This document shows, in pieces, positions 8,876 to 18,360 of a stretch of DNA of 40,712 bases; the first letter of the stretch is position 1, and each line of letters opens with the position of its first letter. The notes under the pieces were generated by a model. The model saw only the letters and a program-made list of their open reading frames with translations, ran no database searches and was not told the DNA's origin. The position numbers were made by a program, and so were the translations under genes. Source of the DNA: an uncultured Neomegalonema sp. GTDB lineage: Bacteria; Pseudomonadota; Alphaproteobacteria; Rhodobacterales; Rhodobacteraceae. The stretch is taken from contig CAKZUT010000075.1 of NCBI GenBank assembly GCA_937922185.1, positions 1-40,712 of the forward strand, given 5' to 3'.

Positions 8876-9501
8876 CCGAAAAGCCGGATGTGAACGCGGC
8901 CTATGCGCTGGAGGGCGTCGAGGATGTGAAGGCTCTCTACCGCGACTGGGCCGATACCTATGACGCCGATTTCGTGACGGCGATGGGTTATGTCTATCCG
9001 CAGGAGGTCACGCGGATTTTCACAGAACGGCGCGAGACGGCGGATGCGCCCGTTCTCGACATCGGCTGCGGTTCGGGCGCTGTGGCCGAGGCGCTGCCCG
9101 ACCCGGCGGAGATCGACGGGCTGGATCTGTCGCCGGAAATGCTGCGTGTGGCGGGTGCCAAGGGCCTGTACCGGCGCACCGTCGAGGGCGACCTGCTCGC
9201 CCGCCTGCCGATCCCCGACGACACATATGGCGCACTGCTGAGCGCGGGCACCTTCACCCATGGCCATGTCGGGCCGCAGGCACTGGACGAGGTGATCCGC
9301 ATCGCCCGCCCCGGCGCTTTGTTCGTTCTGGGCATCAACGGCGCGCATTTCGAGGAGCACGGCTTCGGCGCGGCCTTTACCCGGCTGGCATCGGCAAAGC
9401 GGATCACGACGCCCGATTACGTCGATTGCCCTGTCTATGCGGATGATTCCCACGACCATGCCGATGTGCGCGCGCTGGTCACAGTGTTCCGCAAGACCTG
9501 A
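8872..9501 (+). CDS. Class I SAM-dependent methyltransferase
   Basis: The 209-residue protein has a Rossmann-type methyltransferase core. Motif I is VLDIGCGSGAVAEAL at about residues 60-75, followed by the acidic-loop segment EIDGLDLSPEML and motif IV-like YGALLSAGTFTHGHVG. An N-terminal YRDWADTYDADF stretch is common in small-molecule methyltransferases of the UbiE/Methyltransf_25 type. The substrate is unknown. It overlaps the aminotransferase by 4 nt, so both probably act on the same pathway or metabolite. It ends 7 bp from the convergent phoR. Confidence 0.82.
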   Translation: MTEKPDVNAAYALEGVEDVKALYRDWADTYDADFVTAMGYVYPQEVTRIFTERRETADAPVLDIGCGSGAVAEALPDPAEIDGLDLSPEMLRVAGAKGLYRRTVEGDLLARLPIPDDTYGALLSAGTFTHGHVGPQALDEVIRIARPGALFVLGINGAHFEEHGFGAAFTRLASAKRITTPDYVDCPVYADDSHDHADVRALVTVFRKT

Positions 9502-9508
9502 TACCCGA

Positions 9509-10777
9509 TCATGCGCGCGGCAGGCGCACGGTGAAGGCCGATCCCTCGCCCAGGCGGCTGGTGATCCGCAATTCTCCCCGGTGTCGGGTCAGGATATGCT
9601 TGACGATGGCCAGCCCGAGGCCCGTGCCGCCCCGCGAGATGCTCTCGCGCTTGTTCACGCGAAAGAACCGCTCGGTGAGGCGTGGCACAAGGCTCGGCTC
9701 GATCCCCTCGCCATGGTCGCGCACGGTGATCCCGATCCAGCCCTCCGGCTGATCCGCGCGCGTGATCTCGATGGGCCGGTCGCCACCGCCATACTTGATC
9801 GCGTTCGAGATCAGGTTGTGGAACACCTGCAACAGCTCGTCCCGCGCACCCCTGACCATCAGCGGCCCCTCACCCAGCGCCACCCGCAGCGTATTGCCGT
9901 TCTCCGCCGCCAGCGGGGTCATCGCGCTGACCGCCTCGGCCACGATGGGGCGCAGATCTTCGCGCGCCGTGGGCACCACGTTCTCCTGCAACTCGATCCG
10001 GCTGAGCGACAACAGGTCATCCACCAGCCGCGCCATTCGCGCCGCCTCCCGCCCGATGATGCCGAGAAAGCGGCCCCGGTTGGCCGCATCGTCCCTTGCA
10101 GGGCCTTGCAGCGTCTCGACCATCCCCGTGATCGCCGCGAGGGGCGTTCGCAGTTCATGGCTTGCATTGGCCACGAAATCCATCCGCATCGCATCCAGCC
10201 GATGCACCTCGCTGACATCCACCAATGTCAGCACGGCCCGCGTCTCGCCCTCCAGCGCCCGCACGGTCGCGCGCAGGTAGCGGCGGCGCGGGCGCATCGC
10301 CGTGAACTCAACCGTCTCGTCATGCCCCTCGGCCAGCACCCGCTCGACAGCGGCGAGGATCGCCGGAGCACGAAACACCGTCGCCACCGGCTCCCCCACC
10401 GGATCGCGGGCCAGCAATCCATGGGCCTCGGCGGATGCGAATGTCACCTGCCCCGCCCCGTCCAGCAGCAGGACCGGCAAGGGCAGGCTGTCCAGCACCG
10501 TGTGATCGTGCACGATCCGGGGCGGGGCGGGCGAAGCCAGACGCTCCCCCTCCCACAGCCAGTCGCCTCCGGGCATCGCCAGCCGCAGCGCGATCACCGC
10601 CAGTGCTCCGGTCAGCGCCCCTGCGGGTACGCTGCCCAGCGGCGCGACCCATGCTCCCAATCCGGCGGCAAGGCCCGTCAGCACCATGTCATGCAACCGG
10701 GTCGCCGTGACCGCGCGTATGAGGGGTCGGATCGTTTTCATCGCGTCGATGTAACATCGGGCGCGCGCCGATACCAT
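9509..10777 (-). CDS. phoR: PhoR-type sensor histidine kinase
   Basis: This is a 422-residue membrane kinase. Two hydrophobic segments occupy about residues 31-68, then a PAS-like domain (about 90-190: VLDSLPLPVLLLDGAGQVTFASAEA). The phosphoacceptor H207 is in FVANASHELRTPL. The ATP-binding boxes are NLISNAIKYG (N), DHGEGI (G1), RFFRV (F) and GGTGLGLAI (G2). The domain order and short periplasmic part fit PhoR, partner of PhoB in phosphate sensing. The ATG at 10777 was chosen because GGGAGG lies 6 nt upstream; an ATG 12 codons later lacks such a site. The gene is not in the pst-phoB operon, and divergently faces the DUF1178 gene across only 56 bp. Another regulator pairing cannot be excluded. 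Confidence 0.82.
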   Translation of the reverse strand: MVSARARCYIDAMKTIRPLIRAVTATRLHDMVLTGLAAGLGAWVAPLGSVPAGALTGALAVIALRLAMPGGDWLWEGERLASPAPPRIVHDHTVLDSLPLPVLLLDGAGQVTFASAEAHGLLARDPVGEPVATVFRAPAILAAVERVLAEGHDETVEFTAMRPRRRYLRATVRALEGETRAVLTLVDVSEVHRLDAMRMDFVANASHELRTPLAAITGMVETLQGPARDDAANRGRFLGIIGREAARMARLVDDLLSLSRIELQENVVPTAREDLRPIVAEAVSAMTPLAAENGNTLRVALGEGPLMVRGARDELLQVFHNLISNAIKYGGGDRPIEITRADQPEGWIGITVRDHGEGIEPSLVPRLTERFFRVNKRESISRGGTGLGLAIVKHILTRHRGELRITSRLGEGSAFTVRLPRA

Positions 10778-10833
10778 TGCCAGCCTCCCTCCGCACCCCT
10801 ATCTGGAAAAGGACAGCCACTCCGGGAAATACG

Positions 10834-11253
10834 ATGATCCGCTATTCTCTCCGATGCGATCAGGACCATGATTTCGATATGTGGTTCGCCGACAGCGACA
10901 CTTTCGACGCTCTGGCGCGGGAAGACCATGTTTCCTGCCCGGAATGCGGCTCGACTGCCGTGAAAAAGGCGCTCATGGCCCCCGGAGTCACCAAGGGCCG
11001 CGCATCGCAGACGATGACCAACACACCGGCCCCGCGCGAGATCGCCAGGATGATTAACGAATACCGTACCAGGGTCATGGCCGAGACGACCGATGTGGGA
11101 CGCAAGTTTCCCGAACAGGTCCGCGACATGCACGAGGGCGTGATCGACCACACCCCCATTCGCGGCCACGCCACCCCCGACGAGGCCAAATCCCTCATCG
11201 ATGACGGCATCGCCATTCTCCCCGTCCCGCCGGAGCCGCCGAAGGAAAACTGA
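10834..11253 (+). CDS. DUF1178 family protein
   Basis: The 139-residue protein matches the DUF1178 family by its N-terminus MIRYSLRCDQDHDFDMWFADSDTF and the zinc-ribbon-like pair of CxxC motifs, one divergent (RCDQDH) and one intact (SCPECGS). The EQVRDMHEG and RGHATPDEAKSLIDDGI segments near the C-terminus are also conserved in the family. Function is not known. The start ATG has a GGGA about 7 nt upstream. It lies divergent from phoR. A longer frame upstream overlaps the phoR promoter and is unlikely to be used. Confidence 0.85.
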   Translation: MIRYSLRCDQDHDFDMWFADSDTFDALAREDHVSCPECGSTAVKKALMAPGVTKGRASQTMTNTPAPREIARMINEYRTRVMAETTDVGRKFPEQVRDMHEGVIDHTPIRGHATPDEAKSLIDDGIAILPVPPEPPKEN

Positions 11254-11387
11254 CCTTCGGCACGGATCACCGCATTCGGTGCGGGCATCGGCAGACCGGA
11301 GAAGGCCGACACTTCACAAATTCGTCATTTAACATAGCCGGAAAACTCCACCCATACTGTTTCATTATGTAACATTCGGAGTTGAAG

Positions 11388-12158
11388 ATGATACCTCAGG
11401 CCACAGCTTTTTCGCAGAGCAGCAATTCGGGCGGCAATGGGGAATTCAGCAGCTTCGTTCGCAGAATTCCCGCCAGCGCACCCGTTGCCCCGGCGCAGGA
11501 AAGCGGCGCGCAGTTCACCATGCGTCCCGGCAGACCCGAAGGCACCGCCACCTCACAGGTGAGGACCAATTCCGGCGGGGCGAGTGCTCTGGGATCGTCC
11601 AGCGCAGGCGCGGCATCGACCACTACCGAGGCGCGCGGCAGCGGCGATACCAACACCGTGCAGAGGGGCCAAAGCTCGGCCACCGAGGGCCGCGAAGTGT
11701 TTACGGGCAGCAGCATCGACGGGTCCATCCCCACCATCGATGATAACAGCGGTGAGAACGATATCTTCGTCACCGTCGAAAGCAGCGCCGATGCCGGGGA
11801 CGGCATCACCGCCACCACAATCACGCAGAATGACGGCAGCCAGGAAGGCAATGCCAGCCCCGCGCGCCTGCTGGGCATCGCCGAAGCCACGATCGGCGAG
11901 CGCACGGCAACAGAGGCGCTGGTGGATGATCCGTCGGGTGACGTGGGCGCATCCTTCACGGAAAGCGCCGCCGAGGCCGGTCCCCGCAACTTCTCCCGCT
12001 CCAGCGCCATCGAGAGCCTGGAAGCCCTGGCCTCCACCGAGGCGACGGCGTTCGAGGGCGCAACCGCCCCGGTCGTGTCAACTGCCGATGCCGAAAGTGG
12101 TACGGAGGAAGCCGATACGCTGGTGTCCTCGACCGCCCAGTCGGTCGCAGTTCCCTGA
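11388..12158 (+). CDS. Acidic Ser/Thr/Ala-rich orphan protein
   Basis: The 256-residue product is not recognised. It has no signal peptide, membrane segment or cysteine and is dominated by S, T, A, G, E and D. The only segment of mixed composition is near the middle, IFVTVESSADAGDGITATTI, and a modest amphipathic stretch follows (SPARLLGIAEATIGE). The start ATG has GGAG 6 nt upstream and an AT-rich promoter-like region before it. Codon use resembles its neighbours. The N-terminus (SGGNGEFSSFVR) faintly resembles the start of the other orphan at 32460-33149 (SGGGESPFTELVR). It is probably intrinsically disordered; no function is proposed. Confidence 0.62.
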   Translation: MIPQATAFSQSSNSGGNGEFSSFVRRIPASAPVAPAQESGAQFTMRPGRPEGTATSQVRTNSGGASALGSSSAGAASTTTEARGSGDTNTVQRGQSSATEGREVFTGSSIDGSIPTIDDNSGENDIFVTVESSADAGDGITATTITQNDGSQEGNASPARLLGIAEATIGERTATEALVDDPSGDVGASFTESAAEAGPRNFSRSSAIESLEALASTEATAFEGATAPVVSTADAESGTEEADTLVSSTAQSVAVP

Positions 12159-12223
12159 TCCAGCGCGGCTGATATCGGCCTGGCCCCGGCGGCTGTCGTC
12201 ACGATGCCCCGGCAATGAGAACG

Positions 12224-12257
12224 ACCCTCCAGGTGGTGAGAGCGCTGCCTGGAGGGT
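12224..12257. terminator. Perfect 10-bp stem-loop downstream of the orphan gene
   Basis: ACCCTCCAGG at 12224-12233 pairs perfectly with CCTGGAGGGT at 12248-12257 around a 14-nt loop. It lies 66 bp after the orphan gene stop and about 180 bp past the infB stop on the other strand. There is no proper U-run, so it may end transcripts from either side with Rho or stabilise 3' ends. Confidence 0.5.
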
Positions 12258-12291
12258 GTAATGCCAACGGCCCTAAACGCTGACTGTTCTT

Positions 12292-12336
12292 CCCCGGATG
12301 CGCTGCAACATGCAATGTTGCTGTGCTGGTCCGGGG
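12292..12336. repeat. Palindromic element, CCCCGGATGC family (copy 2)
   Basis: CCCCGGA (12292-12298) pairs with TCCGGGG (12330-12336), and inside them GCAACAT (12305-12311) pairs with ATGTTGC (12315-12321) around GCA. The arms carry GATGCGCTGC and GTGCTGGTC. Copy 3, 22 bp away, is the same element in inverted orientation. Confidence 0.65.
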
Positions 12337-12357
12337 CCGGGTTCTGACGCGGAGAGA

Positions 12358-12401
12358 CCCCGGACCAGCAGCGCAGGACTGCGTCCCGCGCAGCATCCGG
12401 G
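12358..12401. repeat. Palindromic element, CCCCGGATGC family (copy 3, inverted)
   Basis: CCCGGA (12359-12364) pairs with TCCGGG (12396-12401), and GCGC at 12371-12374 pairs with GCGC at 12388-12391. Read on the minus strand it begins CCCGGATGCTGCG and ends GCTGGTCCGGGG, matching copy 2 at both ends while the centre differs. Confidence 0.65.
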
Positions 12402-12437
12402 ATTCGCAGTAACGGTCAGCCATAAAGGCGGTTGTTA

Positions 12438-15257
12438 TTACGCCAGCGTGCGCTCGACCTCCTGCGTCTCGAAGATCTCGATCACGTCGCCTTCGCGCAT
12501 GTCCTCGTAGCGTTCAAAGGCCATACCGCATTCCTGACCGACCTGCACTTCCTTGACCTCATCCTTGAAGCGCTTGAGCGTTTTCAGCTTGCCTTCATGG
12601 ATGACCACATCGTCGCGCAGCAGGCGGACACCGGCCTCGCGGCGGGCCACGCCTTCGGTGACCTGGCACCCGGCGACATTGCCGGTGCCGGAAATGCGGA
12701 AGACCTGAAGGATCTTCGCGTAGCCGATGAAGGTCTCGCGGATTTCGGGGGAGAGAAGCCCGGTCGCCGCCGCTTTCAGATCATCGAGCAGGTTGTAGAT
12801 GATCGAGTAATAGCGGATTTCCGCGCCCTTCTGGTTCGCCGCCGTGCGGGCGGCGGCATTGGCGCGGACGTTGAAGCCGATGATCGACGCACCGGAGGCT
12901 TCGGCCAGCGTCACATCCGACTCGGTAATGGCACCGACCCCGGAATGCAGGACGCGGATTTTCACCTCGTCATTGCCGATCTTCTCGACGGCCTGGATAA
13001 TCGCCTCCGCCGAACCCTGCACATCGGCCTTGATGAGGACGGGCAGTTCCGCGACGTCCTGATCGGCCTTGGCCTGGGCGAGCATCTGGTCGAGTGTCCG
13101 GCCCGCGCCCTGTGCCGCCTTCTGTTCCTTGGCGACGCGCTGGCGGTATTCGGTGATCTCCTCGGCGCGCTTTTCGTTTTCCACCACGACGAGCTGATCG
13201 CCCGCTTCGGGCGTCCCGTTGAGGCCGAGAACCTCGACCGGCACCGACGGCCCGGCGGATTTGGTGCGCTTGCCATGGTCGTCCACAAGCGCGCGGACCT
13301 TGCCCCACTGTTCGCCGACGACGAAGATATCGCCGACATTGAGCGTCCCGCCCTGCACCAGAACCGTGGCGACCGGGCCCCGGCCCACATCGAGCTGGGC
13401 CTCGACGACCACGCCGTCCGCCGCGCGCTCCTCGGAGGCTTTGAGATCGAGAACCTCGGCCTGCAACAGGATCGCCTCAAGCAGCTTGTCGAGACCCGCG
13501 CCGGTCATGGCGGAAACCTCGACATCGAGCACCTCGCCGCCCATGCCCTCGACCTGCACGTCATGTTGCAGCAGTTCGGTCCGCACCTTCTGTGCGTCGG
13601 CGGCGGGGCGGTCCATCTTGTTGATCGCCACGATCATCGGCACCTCGGCGGCCTTGGCGTGGGCGATGGCCTCGATGGTCTGCGGCATGACGGAATCGTC
13701 CGCCGCCACCACGAGGATCACGATATCCGTTACCTGCGCCCCACGGGCGCGCATGGAGGTGAACGCCGCGTGACCGGGCGTATCGAGGAAGGTCACGACA
13801 CCGGCATCGGTCCTGACCTGATAGGCCCCGATATGCTGCGTGATGCCGCCCGCCTCGCCGGAGACGACATTGGCGTCGCGCAGCTTGTCGAGCAGGGAGG
13901 TCTTACCGTGATCGACATGGCCCATGATCGTGACGACCGGAGCGCGGGCGACTTTCTTGCCGTCGTCCTCGATTTCCAGATCCAGACCGACCTCGACATC
14001 CGCTTCCGAGACCCGCACCGGCTTATGGCCGAATTCCTCGACCACGAGCTGGGCGGTTTCGGCGTCGATCGGCTCGTTGATCGTGACCATCATGCCCATT
14101 TTCATCAGGGTCTTGACGACCTCGCCTGAGCGTTCGGTCATGCGGTTGGCGAGTTCCTGCACCGTGATGGTGTCGGGAATCTTCACATCGCGATAGACCT
14201 TCGCGGCGGGGCCGCTGGACATCTGCTTGCGCTTCTCGCGCTCCTGACGGCGGCGCATGGAGGCGACGGAATGGCGGCGTCCTCCGGCCTGATCGCCGGT
14301 GGCCTGCTGGATGGTCAGCTTGCCGGAACGGCGCTTGTTATCGACGACGTTCTTCTTGCCGCGTTCCTCGCGTTCGGCCTTGGTCGGCTGACGCGGGCCG
14401 CTCCGCAGATGCGACGGCGAGTCGGCACCGGGGCGCGGGCGCGAGCGGGGCGCGGAGGGGTCTCCGGGCACGTCGGCGGGGTCCGGCGCGGGCGCTTCCT
14501 TGGGTTTGGGCGGTGCGCGCGAGATGATTTTCGGGCCGGGCAGCGCCTCGGTCAGCGCGGAGATATCCACCGCATCGCCGGTCTTTACGCCGTCATCCTG
14601 ACGCTTGCGCGCGGGGGGCTTGGGTTTGGCAGCCGGTTCGGCCTTCTCGGCGACGGCCTCCGGCGGCGCGGGTTCCTCTGCGGGTGCAGGCTCGCTGGCT
14701 GCGACCTCGGCAGAGGGTTCCTCGGTGGCCTTTGCGGCGGCGGCGGCAGCGGCCTCCTCGGCGGCGCGGGCCTCGGCCTCAGCAGCCGCTCTGGCGGCTT
14801 CGGCAGCCGCAGCAGCTTCGGCGGCAGCGGCCTCTTCGGCTCTTGCGGCGGCCTCGGCATCCTCGATCTTCTTGCGCTCTGCGGCTTCCTTGGCGGCCTT
14901 GGCGGCGGCAGCGGCTTTCTTGGCGGCCAGCAGGGCCTTGTCGCGGCGGGATTGCTCCTCGTCCGACAGGCCACCCTTATTGGCGGCGCGACCCTTGGCG
15001 GCGGTTGCCCCGCGCGCGGGTGCCCGCTCGCCCTTCGGTTTGAGGGTCACGGCCTTGGGGGCGGCGGTCTCTGCCCCGGCGTCGTCGCGCACGGTGGAGA
15101 GTTTCTTGCCCCGGCGTTTTTCCACGACCACGGTTTTCGACCGCCCGTGCGAGAAGCTCTGCTTCACGCGCCCGGTTTCGGAGACGCCGCGCCTTGGTGC
15201 GCCGAGCGTTGCCCGTGCTGGTCGTTTCGAGTCGGTTTCGTTGTCGCTATCGCTCAT
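12438..15257 (-). CDS. infB: Translation initiation factor IF-2
   Basis: IF-2 is the GTPase that brings fMet-tRNA to the 30S subunit and promotes subunit joining. The 939-residue protein has an N-terminal IF-2-associated region (about 1-60), a long Ala/Glu/Lys-rich linker (about 110-215), and the GTPase domain. The G motifs are GHVDHGKT (about 444-451), DTPGHAAF (about 490) and NKMD (about 544). Domains II, III and the C-terminal initiator-tRNA-binding domain follow. The start ATG at 15257 (MSDSDNETD) was preferred over one eight codons upstream; a weak GGAAAAG precedes it. It is the last gene of the rimP-nusA-ylxR-infB operon, 125 bp after ylxR, a gap large enough for an internal promoter. 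Confidence 0.97.
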   Translation of the reverse strand: MSDSDNETDSKRPARATLGAPRRGVSETGRVKQSFSHGRSKTVVVEKRRGKKLSTVRDDAGAETAAPKAVTLKPKGERAPARGATAAKGRAANKGGLSDEEQSRRDKALLAAKKAAAAAKAAKEAAERKKIEDAEAAARAEEAAAAEAAAAAEAARAAAEAEARAAEEAAAAAAAKATEEPSAEVAASEPAPAEEPAPPEAVAEKAEPAAKPKPPARKRQDDGVKTGDAVDISALTEALPGPKIISRAPPKPKEAPAPDPADVPGDPSAPRSRPRPGADSPSHLRSGPRQPTKAEREERGKKNVVDNKRRSGKLTIQQATGDQAGGRRHSVASMRRRQEREKRKQMSSGPAAKVYRDVKIPDTITVQELANRMTERSGEVVKTLMKMGMMVTINEPIDAETAQLVVEEFGHKPVRVSEADVEVGLDLEIEDDGKKVARAPVVTIMGHVDHGKTSLLDKLRDANVVSGEAGGITQHIGAYQVRTDAGVVTFLDTPGHAAFTSMRARGAQVTDIVILVVAADDSVMPQTIEAIAHAKAAEVPMIVAINKMDRPAADAQKVRTELLQHDVQVEGMGGEVLDVEVSAMTGAGLDKLLEAILLQAEVLDLKASEERAADGVVVEAQLDVGRGPVATVLVQGGTLNVGDIFVVGEQWGKVRALVDDHGKRTKSAGPSVPVEVLGLNGTPEAGDQLVVVENEKRAEEITEYRQRVAKEQKAAQGAGRTLDQMLAQAKADQDVAELPVLIKADVQGSAEAIIQAVEKIGNDEVKIRVLHSGVGAITESDVTLAEASGASIIGFNVRANAAARTAANQKGAEIRYYSIIYNLLDDLKAAATGLLSPEIRETFIGYAKILQVFRISGTGNVAGCQVTEGVARREAGVRLLRDDVVIHEGKLKTLKRFKDEVKEVQVGQECGMAFERYEDMREGDVIEIFETQEVERTLA

Positions 15258-15382
15258 GTATCTTTTCCATTGTGCGACCATGCCCGGTTCGGGTGGTCCA
15301 CGCTCCGTCCTGAATGTCTACGACATCGCTGTCGCCTCCGCGTTTGGTATTCTGCGGGTAGTGTCGTTCCGCCCGATGCCCG

Positions 15383-15982
15383 TCAGGACCGAAATCCTTC
15401 CAGCCGTCCGGCTTCGCGCAGTACCCGTTTCGTGACGCCCCCCTCAAGGAGCGCCGCGTGTATCACAGTTTCCCGCCCAAAGGCCAAGCCCAATTCCTCC
15501 GATGATAGCGCAGAACAGGTCTTCGCTCCATCGGCGAGGCCCCGAAGCTTCGATTTACCCCCTTCGGCACCGTCAGATGCGGCGAAAAGAAGGCGGACGC
15601 GGCCCGTGGCGAGGGTATCGCGTACCCTTTCAAAACCGCAGGTCGCCGCTCCGGCCTTCCGGGCCATCGCGACCGAATCGATCAGGCGACGGGTCAGCAG
15701 TCGCTCGATGGTGTCGGGCAGGTCGTCGGGGGCCTCGATCTTCGACTTGAGGCCCCGCGAGAACAGTCGCTTCTCCACCGCTGTTGTCAGGGCCTGCCGG
15801 GTCGCGGAGACCCAGACGCCCCGACCGGGCAGTTTTTCGGCCAGATCGGGCACGATATCGCCCTCCGGCCCGGCCACGAACCGGATCAGCCCGTCCCGCG
15901 CCCCGCTCTCGCCGGTCGCGATGCATTTGCGGTCGAGTCCGTCGAGCCGCTCCAGCGTCCTGTCCCGTCTGCCGCGTGACAT
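15383..15982 (-). CDS. ylxR: YlxR (DUF448) and L7Ae-like RNA-binding protein
   Basis: The 199-residue protein joins a DUF448/YlxR domain (about 1-85, with RKCIATGES, LIRFVAGPEGDIVPDLA and LPGRGVWVSA) to an L7Ae/L30e-like RNA-binding domain (about 95-190: RLIDSVAMARKAGAATCGFERV). This fused form is usual in alphaproteobacteria between nusA and infB. It is probably a ribosome- or tRNA-associated RNA-binding protein; its exact role is not settled. The start ATG is preceded by AAGGAAAGG at about 5 nt. It is 51 bp downstream of nusA on the same strand. Confidence 0.92.
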   Translation of the reverse strand: MSRGRRDRTLERLDGLDRKCIATGESGARDGLIRFVAGPEGDIVPDLAEKLPGRGVWVSATRQALTTAVEKRLFSRGLKSKIEAPDDLPDTIERLLTRRLIDSVAMARKAGAATCGFERVRDTLATGRVRLLFAASDGAEGGKSKLRGLADGAKTCSALSSEELGLAFGRETVIHAALLEGGVTKRVLREAGRLEGFRS

Positions 15983-16033
15983 GAGGGCCTTTCCTTACTC
16001 GTTGCGCCGGAAAACCGGCATTCTTCCCCCCGA

Positions 16034-17704
16034 TCAGTTCGGTAGCGAAGGATCGCCCTTGAAATCGGCGAAGACGGCCTCGGCATCGCTCAGGGCCGGG
16101 GCGGCTTCCTCCTCCTCTCCGGGTTCCTCCTCTTCTTCTTCCGCCACGGGGAAGGCTTCCTCCGCCGTCATCATGCCCAGCACCACGCGGGCGGTCATGA
16201 TGAGGGTCTGGGCTTCGTCCTCGCCCACGTCGAAGGGTTCGAGAATGCCGTCATCCTTGGTACGCTGGCCATTCGCGACCGTATAGCCGCCCGCCAGCTC
16301 CCAGTCGGCCAGTTCCGCGAAATCCGTCAGCGTGAGGATGCCCTCTTTCGCCAGCGCCTCCAGCATCGGCGGGGAGAGACCGTCGAACTCGATGAGATCT
16401 TCCTGCATCCCGGCGGTACGGGCGGCGTCGAGATGGGCGGCGTTCTGCGCTTCCAGGAAGTCCACGGCACGGGCCTGAAGCTCGGTCGCGGTGTCCTCGT
16501 CAAAGCCGTCGATGCTCGCGATTTCCTCGAACGGCACGAAGGCCACTTCGTCCAGCGAGGAAAAGCCCTCGGAGACGAGCAGGTTCGCGATCATCTCGTC
16601 CACGTCCAGCGCCTCAATGAACAGGGCGGTCTGGACCTCGAATTCCTTCTGGCGGCGTTCGCTCTCGTCGGCCTCGGTCATGATGTCGATGTCCCAGCCG
16701 GTCAACTGACTGGCGAGGCGCACGTTCTGGCCGCGCCGACCGATGGCCAGTGACAACTGGTCATCGGGGACCACCACCTCGATCCGCTCGGCTTCCTCGT
16801 CGAGAACCACCTTGGCGACCTCGGCGGGTTGAAGCGCATTGACGATGAAGGTCGCATGATCCTCGGACCACGGGATGATGTCGATCTTTTCGCCCTGCAA
16901 TTCGCCGACGACCGCCTGAACGCGCGAGCCGCGCATCCCGACACAGGCCCCGACCGGATCAATGCTCGAATCATTCGAGATGACCCCGATCTTCGCGCGC
17001 GAACCGGGGTCGCGTGCCACGGCGCGGATTTCGATGATCCCGTCGTAGATTTCCGGCACTTCCTGCATGAACAGGGCGGCCATGAAGGGCGGTGCGGCAC
17101 GGGACAGGAAGATCTGCGGCCCGCGCGCCTCGCGGCGCACATCCAGCACCAGCGCGCGGATGCGGTCGCCCTGCCGGAACATCTCGCGGGGGATTTGCTG
17201 GTCGCGGCGCACGACGGCCTCGCCCCGGCCCAGATCGACGATGACATTGCCGTATTCGACCCGCTTGACGGTGCCGTTGATGATCTCGCCGACGCGGTCC
17301 TTGTATTCCTCGAATTGCTGGTCGCGTTCGGCCTCGCGCACCTTCTGCACGATGACCTGCTTGGCGGTCTGGGCGGCCACGCGCCCGTATTCCATGGGGG
17401 GCAGGGGTTCGATGATGAATCCGCCGAGTTCGGCATCCTCCTCCCTGACCTGTGCGTCCTCCAGCAGGATTTCGGTCGAGGAATTCTCGATCTCCTCCAC
17501 GATCTCGCGATACCGGGCCATTTTCAGATCGCCCGTCCTGGGGTCGATATCGGCACGGATATCGTATTCGGCACCGTATTTGGACCGGGCGGCTTTCTGG
17601 ATCGCCTCTTCCATCGCCTCGATCACGATCATCCGGTCGATCATTTTCTCCCGTGCGACCGCATCGGCGATCTGGAGCAGTTCGAGCTTGTTTGCACTGG
17701 CCAT
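16034..17704 (-). CDS. nusA: Transcription termination/antitermination factor NusA
   Basis: NusA binds RNA polymerase and nascent RNA and modulates pausing, termination and antitermination. The 556-residue protein has the N-terminal polymerase-binding domain (about 1-130, [16 protein letters not shown]), an S1 domain (about 138-205, [21 protein letters not shown]), two KH domains (about 230-345, including [18 protein letters not shown] and [19 protein letters not shown]) and two C-terminal helical acidic repeats (about 370-500). An acidic tail with runs of glutamate ends the protein, as in other alphaproteobacteria. GGGGAGA precedes the ATG and overlaps the end of rimP, which stops 3 bp away, so translation is probably coupled. 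Confidence 0.97.
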   Translation of the reverse strand: MASANKLELLQIADAVAREKMIDRMIVIEAMEEAIQKAARSKYGAEYDIRADIDPRTGDLKMARYREIVEEIENSSTEILLEDAQVREEDAELGGFIIEPLPPMEYGRVAAQTAKQVIVQKVREAERDQQFEEYKDRVGEIINGTVKRVEYGNVIVDLGRGEAVVRRDQQIPREMFRQGDRIRALVLDVRREARGPQIFLSRAAPPFMAALFMQEVPEIYDGIIEIRAVARDPGSRAKIGVISNDSSIDPVGACVGMRGSRVQAVVGELQGEKIDIIPWSEDHATFIVNALQPAEVAKVVLDEEAERIEVVVPDDQLSLAIGRRGQNVRLASQLTGWDIDIMTEADESERRQKEFEVQTALFIEALDVDEMIANLLVSEGFSSLDEVAFVPFEEIASIDGFDEDTATELQARAVDFLEAQNAAHLDAARTAGMQEDLIEFDGLSPPMLEALAKEGILTLTDFAELADWELAGGYTVANGQRTKDDGILEPFDVGEDEAQTLIMTARVVLGMMTAEEAFPVAEEEEEEPGEEEEAAPALSDAEAVFADFKGDPSLPN

Positions 17705-17707
17705 GGG

Positions 17708-18313
17708 TCAGGTCTCCCCTTCTGCGGCGCCCTCATCGGGGTCCGTTTCGTATTCTACATCGTCCGCGCCGCTTGCATCGGGCACACGCTTGCGTTTCAG
17801 GCTTTCCTCGATCAGCTTGTCGGTAATGACCAGCTTCGCATCGGCGATATCGCGCAGGGGCAGGGACACCGGCGGGCCGTCATCAAGGGCCAGCGACACC
17901 GCATCCCCCTCCAGACCGCGCACGTCACCGCGAAAATTGCGCCGTCCTCCTTCCATCGGAAAGGACATCTCGATCTTCGCCCGGTGCCCGGCATATTCCG
18001 CGAAATCCTTCGCGCGGGTCAGGGGGCGGTCGATGCCGGGGGACGAGACTTCGAGGCTGTATTCCTTGTCGATGGGGTCTTCCACGTCGAGGATGGCCGA
18101 GACGGCATGGGACAGTTCGGCGCAATCGTCGATCTCCATCGTGCCGTCGGGCTTTTCCGCCATGATCTGAAGCGTAACCGGCGCATCCCGCCCCCCGGCC
18201 CCCATCAGGCGCAGGCGCACGATCTCGTAGCCCATGCCCTCGGCGGAGGGTGAGATGAGCTCGACGAGCCGCGTCTCGGCGGGTGTCTTGGCGACAAGAA
18301 GGGCGGTATCCAT
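17708..18313 (-). CDS. rimP: Ribosome maturation factor RimP
   Basis: RimP binds the 30S subunit and is needed for its late maturation. The 201-residue protein has the conserved IDDCAELSHAVSAILD and YSLEVSSPGIDRPLTRAKDF segments, followed by the C-terminal SH3-like domain. The tail after about residue 170 is acidic. The ATG at 18313 (MDTALLVAKTPAETRL) fits the usual N-terminus; an ATG four codons upstream at 18325 is possible, and neither has a strong Shine-Dalgarno sequence. It is the first gene of the operon and its leader carries a terminator-like hairpin. Confidence 0.95.
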   Translation of the reverse strand: MDTALLVAKTPAETRLVELISPSAEGMGYEIVRLRLMGAGGRDAPVTLQIMAEKPDGTMEIDDCAELSHAVSAILDVEDPIDKEYSLEVSSPGIDRPLTRAKDFAEYAGHRAKIEMSFPMEGGRRNFRGDVRGLEGDAVSLALDDGPPVSLPLRDIADAKLVITDKLIEESLKRKRVPDASGADDVEYETDPDEGAAEGET

Positions 18314-18335
18314 GGAACGCTGCATCCCGGAAATG

Positions 18336-18360
18336 AAAAACGAGCCGTGCGGCCCGTTTT
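18336..18360 (-). terminator. Intrinsic-terminator-like hairpin in the rimP operon leader
   Basis: On the minus strand AAAACGGGCC and GGCTCGTTTT form a 10-bp stem with one mismatch around GCAC, followed by a U-run (the T5 at 18340-18336). It lies 23 bp before the rimP ATG at 18313, inside the leader and not after a gene. A second hairpin lies just upstream at 18376-18392. The position suggests attenuation of rimP-nusA-infB. It also has a TTTT tail on the plus strand. Confidence 0.6.

Noticed and set aside
9437-10837. 466-codon plus-strand frame opposite phoR
   Set aside because: Antisense to a histidine kinase with all catalytic boxes; His/Arg/Gln-rich shadow composition.
12432-14129. Long plus-strand frame opposite infB (and another at 14271-16286)
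   Set aside because: Antisense to IF-2 and the YlxR gene; no domain can be recognised.
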